A stretch of 7,516 nucleotides of DNA from Demequinaceae bacterium UBA4004 (lineage in GTDB: Bacteria > Actinomycetota > Actinomycetes > Actinomycetales > Demequinaceae), in the NCBI GenBank assembly GCA_002384765.1, contig DGBM01000138.1, positions 4,997-12,512 on the forward strand, written 5' to 3'. Under the pieces are notes generated by a model, which was not told where the DNA came from, did not search any database, and worked only from the letters and a program-made list of their open reading frames with translations. Every line of letters begins with the position of its first letter. The stretch's first letter is position 1. The position numbers and the translations under genes are program-made. Below are positions 6,167 to 7,516 of the stretch, piece after piece.

Positions 6167-7402
6167 GTGAGAGAAGTTCTGACGAGCGATTCGCGCGTGG
6201 TCGTCGCGGGAAACTCACTCGCGGGAATCAGCGCTGTTCGCGCCCTGAGGTCTGAGGGATTCGCCGGTTCCATCGTCATGATCGGGGGGGATCCCGACGC
6301 TCGATATGACCGACCTCCGCTGTCCAAGGAGTTCCTCGTGGGCGCCGTCGAGGCACGAGACATTCGACTATGGGACGAGGCTGAGTTGTCGACCTTGGGC
6401 GTGCAGCTTCTACCTGACAATGCGGCCGCCCTCAACGACGAGGAGCGCCGGGTGTTCTTGGACTCCGGAGACTCGTTAGAGTTCGATTTCCTCTTCATCT
6501 GCACTGGTGCCCGTCCGCGACTGATCGGAGATCTGCACCAAGATTCCCTGCCAGCTCGTGTCCACGTCCTGCGGTCCGCCTCCCATGCGCTGTCGCTCGG
6601 ATCGCAAATGACTAAGCCCGGTCACCGGCTGCTCATTGTAGGAGCCGGCTTCTTGGGCTCCGAGGTCGCGTCCAGCGCTCGACGCAACGGTTCGACTGTC
6701 AGGATGGTGGAATCCGGGCCCCACCCGATGTGTCGAGTCGTCGGCAATCAAGTTGGCGAATGGCTCGGCCGCCTGCAGGAGTCGGCAGGTATCGAGCTCA
6801 GGACGAGCACTCAGGTTGCGACACTGAATACCGTTGGGGATCAGATAAATGTGACATTGACGAGTGGAGAGGAGCTGGTCGCGGACTCTGTCGCGCTGTG
6901 CATCGGCGCCATCCCAGAGGTCGACTGGCTCAGGGGATCGTCGTTGCAGGTCGACGACGGTGTTCGCTGTGACTCGGCTCTGTTCGCATCGCCCGCGATC
7001 GTGGCTGCGGGCGATGTGGCCTCGTGGTGGAGCGATCAGCGCTCCGCCTACGTCAGACTTGAGCACTGGACAAGCGCAGTCGAGCAGGCTCGCCTGGCCG
7101 CGTCCAACTTGATGGTACCGCGCAACCAGGCTACACCGTTCCAGACGCTGGGCTACTTCTGGTCCGATCAGTTCGGGCGCCGCATCGAGCGGGTCGGCAT
7201 ATGCGGAGCGGATGTCGAGAGCGAGCCCATCTGGGGCCGGATGACGGACGACAGCTTCGTTGTCGGACTATTCGAGAACGGAGCTTTGTGCGCGGCGGTA
7301 GGGCTCAATGCGGGGCCCCAGATGTTGAAGATCCGCCGGGCGCTTCGGCGAGGAGATCGCTGGCCGGACGCAGCACGTGTGCTGGTGGATCAGACCGTTT
7401 AG
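6167..7402 (+). CDS. Ferredoxin reductase, FAD/NAD(P)-dependent (glutathione-reductase type)
   Basis: A 411-residue flavoprotein that would move electrons from NADH to the ferredoxin encoded next, and from there to the dioxygenase. Seen in order: FAD motif VVVAGNSLAG (11-20), family segment YDRPPLSKEFL (47-57), CTGARPR (112-118), NAD-binding motif VGAGFLGSE (158-166), second FAD motif AAGDVA (280-285), then EHWTSAVEQA (299-308) and YFWSDQFGRRIERVG (330-344), all typical of BphA4/rubredoxin-reductase-like enzymes of about 400 residues. After the second NAD strand the residue is E182, which fits NADH preference. The first FAD motif reads GNSLAG, a known variant of GxGxAG in this family. GTG 6167 is chosen for its Shine-Dalgarno site and motif position. 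The C-terminal domain is complete, and the gene ends 19 nt before the ferredoxin start. Confidence 0.95.
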   Translation: MREVLTSDSRVVVAGNSLAGISAVRALRSEGFAGSIVMIGGDPDARYDRPPLSKEFLVGAVEARDIRLWDEAELSTLGVQLLPDNAAALNDEERRVFLDSGDSLEFDFLFICTGARPRLIGDLHQDSLPARVHVLRSASHALSLGSQMTKPGHRLLIVGAGFLGSEVASSARRNGSTVRMVESGPHPMCRVVGNQVGEWLGRLQESAGIELRTSTQVATLNTVGDQINVTLTSGEELVADSVALCIGAIPEVDWLRGSSLQVDDGVRCDSALFASPAIVAAGDVASWWSDQRSAYVRLEHWTSAVEQARLAASNLMVPRNQATPFQTLGYFWSDQFGRRIERVGICGADVESEPIWGRMTDDSFVVGLFENGALCAAVGLNAGPQMLKIRRALRRGDRWPDAARVLVDQTV

Positions 7403-7409
7403 AAGGGAC

Positions 7410-7415
7410 AGGAGG
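7410..7415 (+). promoter_or_regulatory. Shine-Dalgarno sequence of the ferredoxin gene
   Basis: AGGAGG lies 6 nt before ATG 7422 but directly abuts an earlier in-frame ATG at 7416. Spacing therefore selects 7422 as the start and argues against 7416. Confidence 0.8.
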
Positions 7416-7421
7416 ATGTCA

Positions 7422-7516
7422 ATGAGAGTGGAAGCGTCGATCGAGCGCTGCCAGGCATACGGGAACTGTGTCGAAGTGGCAGAGGATGTGTACGACCTGG
7501 TGAATGGCAACGTCGT
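7422..7516 (+). CDS. Single-cluster [3Fe-4S]/[4Fe-4S] ferredoxin, N-terminal part
   Basis: Only the first 31 codons are visible before the window ends. The start MRVEASIERCQAYGNCVEVA, then EDVYDL, matches small ferredoxins of about 60-70 residues that serve cytochromes P450 and actinobacterial ring-hydroxylating dioxygenases. C10 and C16 are spaced C-x5-C, with Y13 where a 2[4Fe-4S]-type ferredoxin would have a middle Cys; the expected third ligand (Cys-Pro near the C-terminus) lies outside the window. Coming directly after the ferredoxin reductase, it is the probable electron carrier to the Rieske alpha subunit. This is not a Rieske-type or plant-type ferredoxin. A [3Fe-4S] cluster is most likely by family, but the Tyr position alone does not settle 3Fe against 4Fe. 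Confidence 0.85.
   Translation, partial: MRVEASIERCQAYGNCVEVAEDVYDLVNGNV

Noticed and set aside
6284..6290. Run of seven G in the reductase gene as a possible slippage or frameshift site
   Set aside because: The frame reads through with family motifs on both sides, so there is no sign of a frameshift; it may only be a spot for sequencing error.

Overview
The window looks like part of an aromatic or heteroaromatic catabolic operon from a high-GC Gram-positive bacterium, most likely an actinomycete. This rests on the G+C-rich sequence with strong third-position GC bias, GTG starts, tight gene packing, and the pairing of a Rieske dioxygenase with a small single-cluster [3Fe-4S]-type ferredoxin, a combination known mainly from actinobacterial ring-hydroxylating systems. 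Genus cannot be told from the sequence alone. All nine genes are on the + strand, and no RNA gene, insertion sequence, CRISPR array or terminator was seen.

Layout. Positions 2-2462 hold a three-subunit molybdenum hydroxylase of the xanthine dehydrogenase / CO dehydrogenase / quinoline oxidoreductase family in the order large (5'-truncated by the window edge), FAD-binding medium, and 2x[2Fe-2S] small subunit. Positions 2459-3451 encode an alpha/beta hydrolase with the signature of meta-cleavage-product (C-C bond) hydrolases. Positions 3448-5424 encode the beta and then the alpha subunit of a ring-hydroxylating dioxygenase. Positions 5430-6104 encode a short-chain dehydrogenase, the expected cis-dihydrodiol dehydrogenase. 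Positions 6167-7402 encode a glutathione-reductase-type ferredoxin reductase, and the window ends inside a ferredoxin gene that begins at 7422.

How the genes work together (inference from family knowledge). Reductase (NADH, FAD) to ferredoxin to Rieske alpha subunit forms a complete three-component electron chain. The dioxygenase would make a cis-dihydrodiol, the dehydrogenase would rearomatise it to a catechol-type diol, a ring-cleavage dioxygenase not present here would open the ring, and the hydrolase would split the meta-cleavage product. The molybdenum hydroxylase would act on the same or an upstream substrate by inserting a water-derived oxygen at an electron-poor carbon, as in quinoline, isoquinoline, nicotine or nicotinate degradation. 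A route that first oxidises an N-heteroaromatic ring and then dioxygenates it is therefore the most attractive reading, but the substrate cannot be fixed from this sequence.

The first five genes are joined by four successive 4-nt stop/start overlaps, so the molybdenum hydroxylase and the dioxygenase genes very probably share a transcript. The alpha subunit, reductase and ferredoxin each have their own good Shine-Dalgarno sequence; the dehydrogenase follows the alpha gene by 5 nt without one. No gap exceeds 62 nt, so there is no gene-free stretch to describe.
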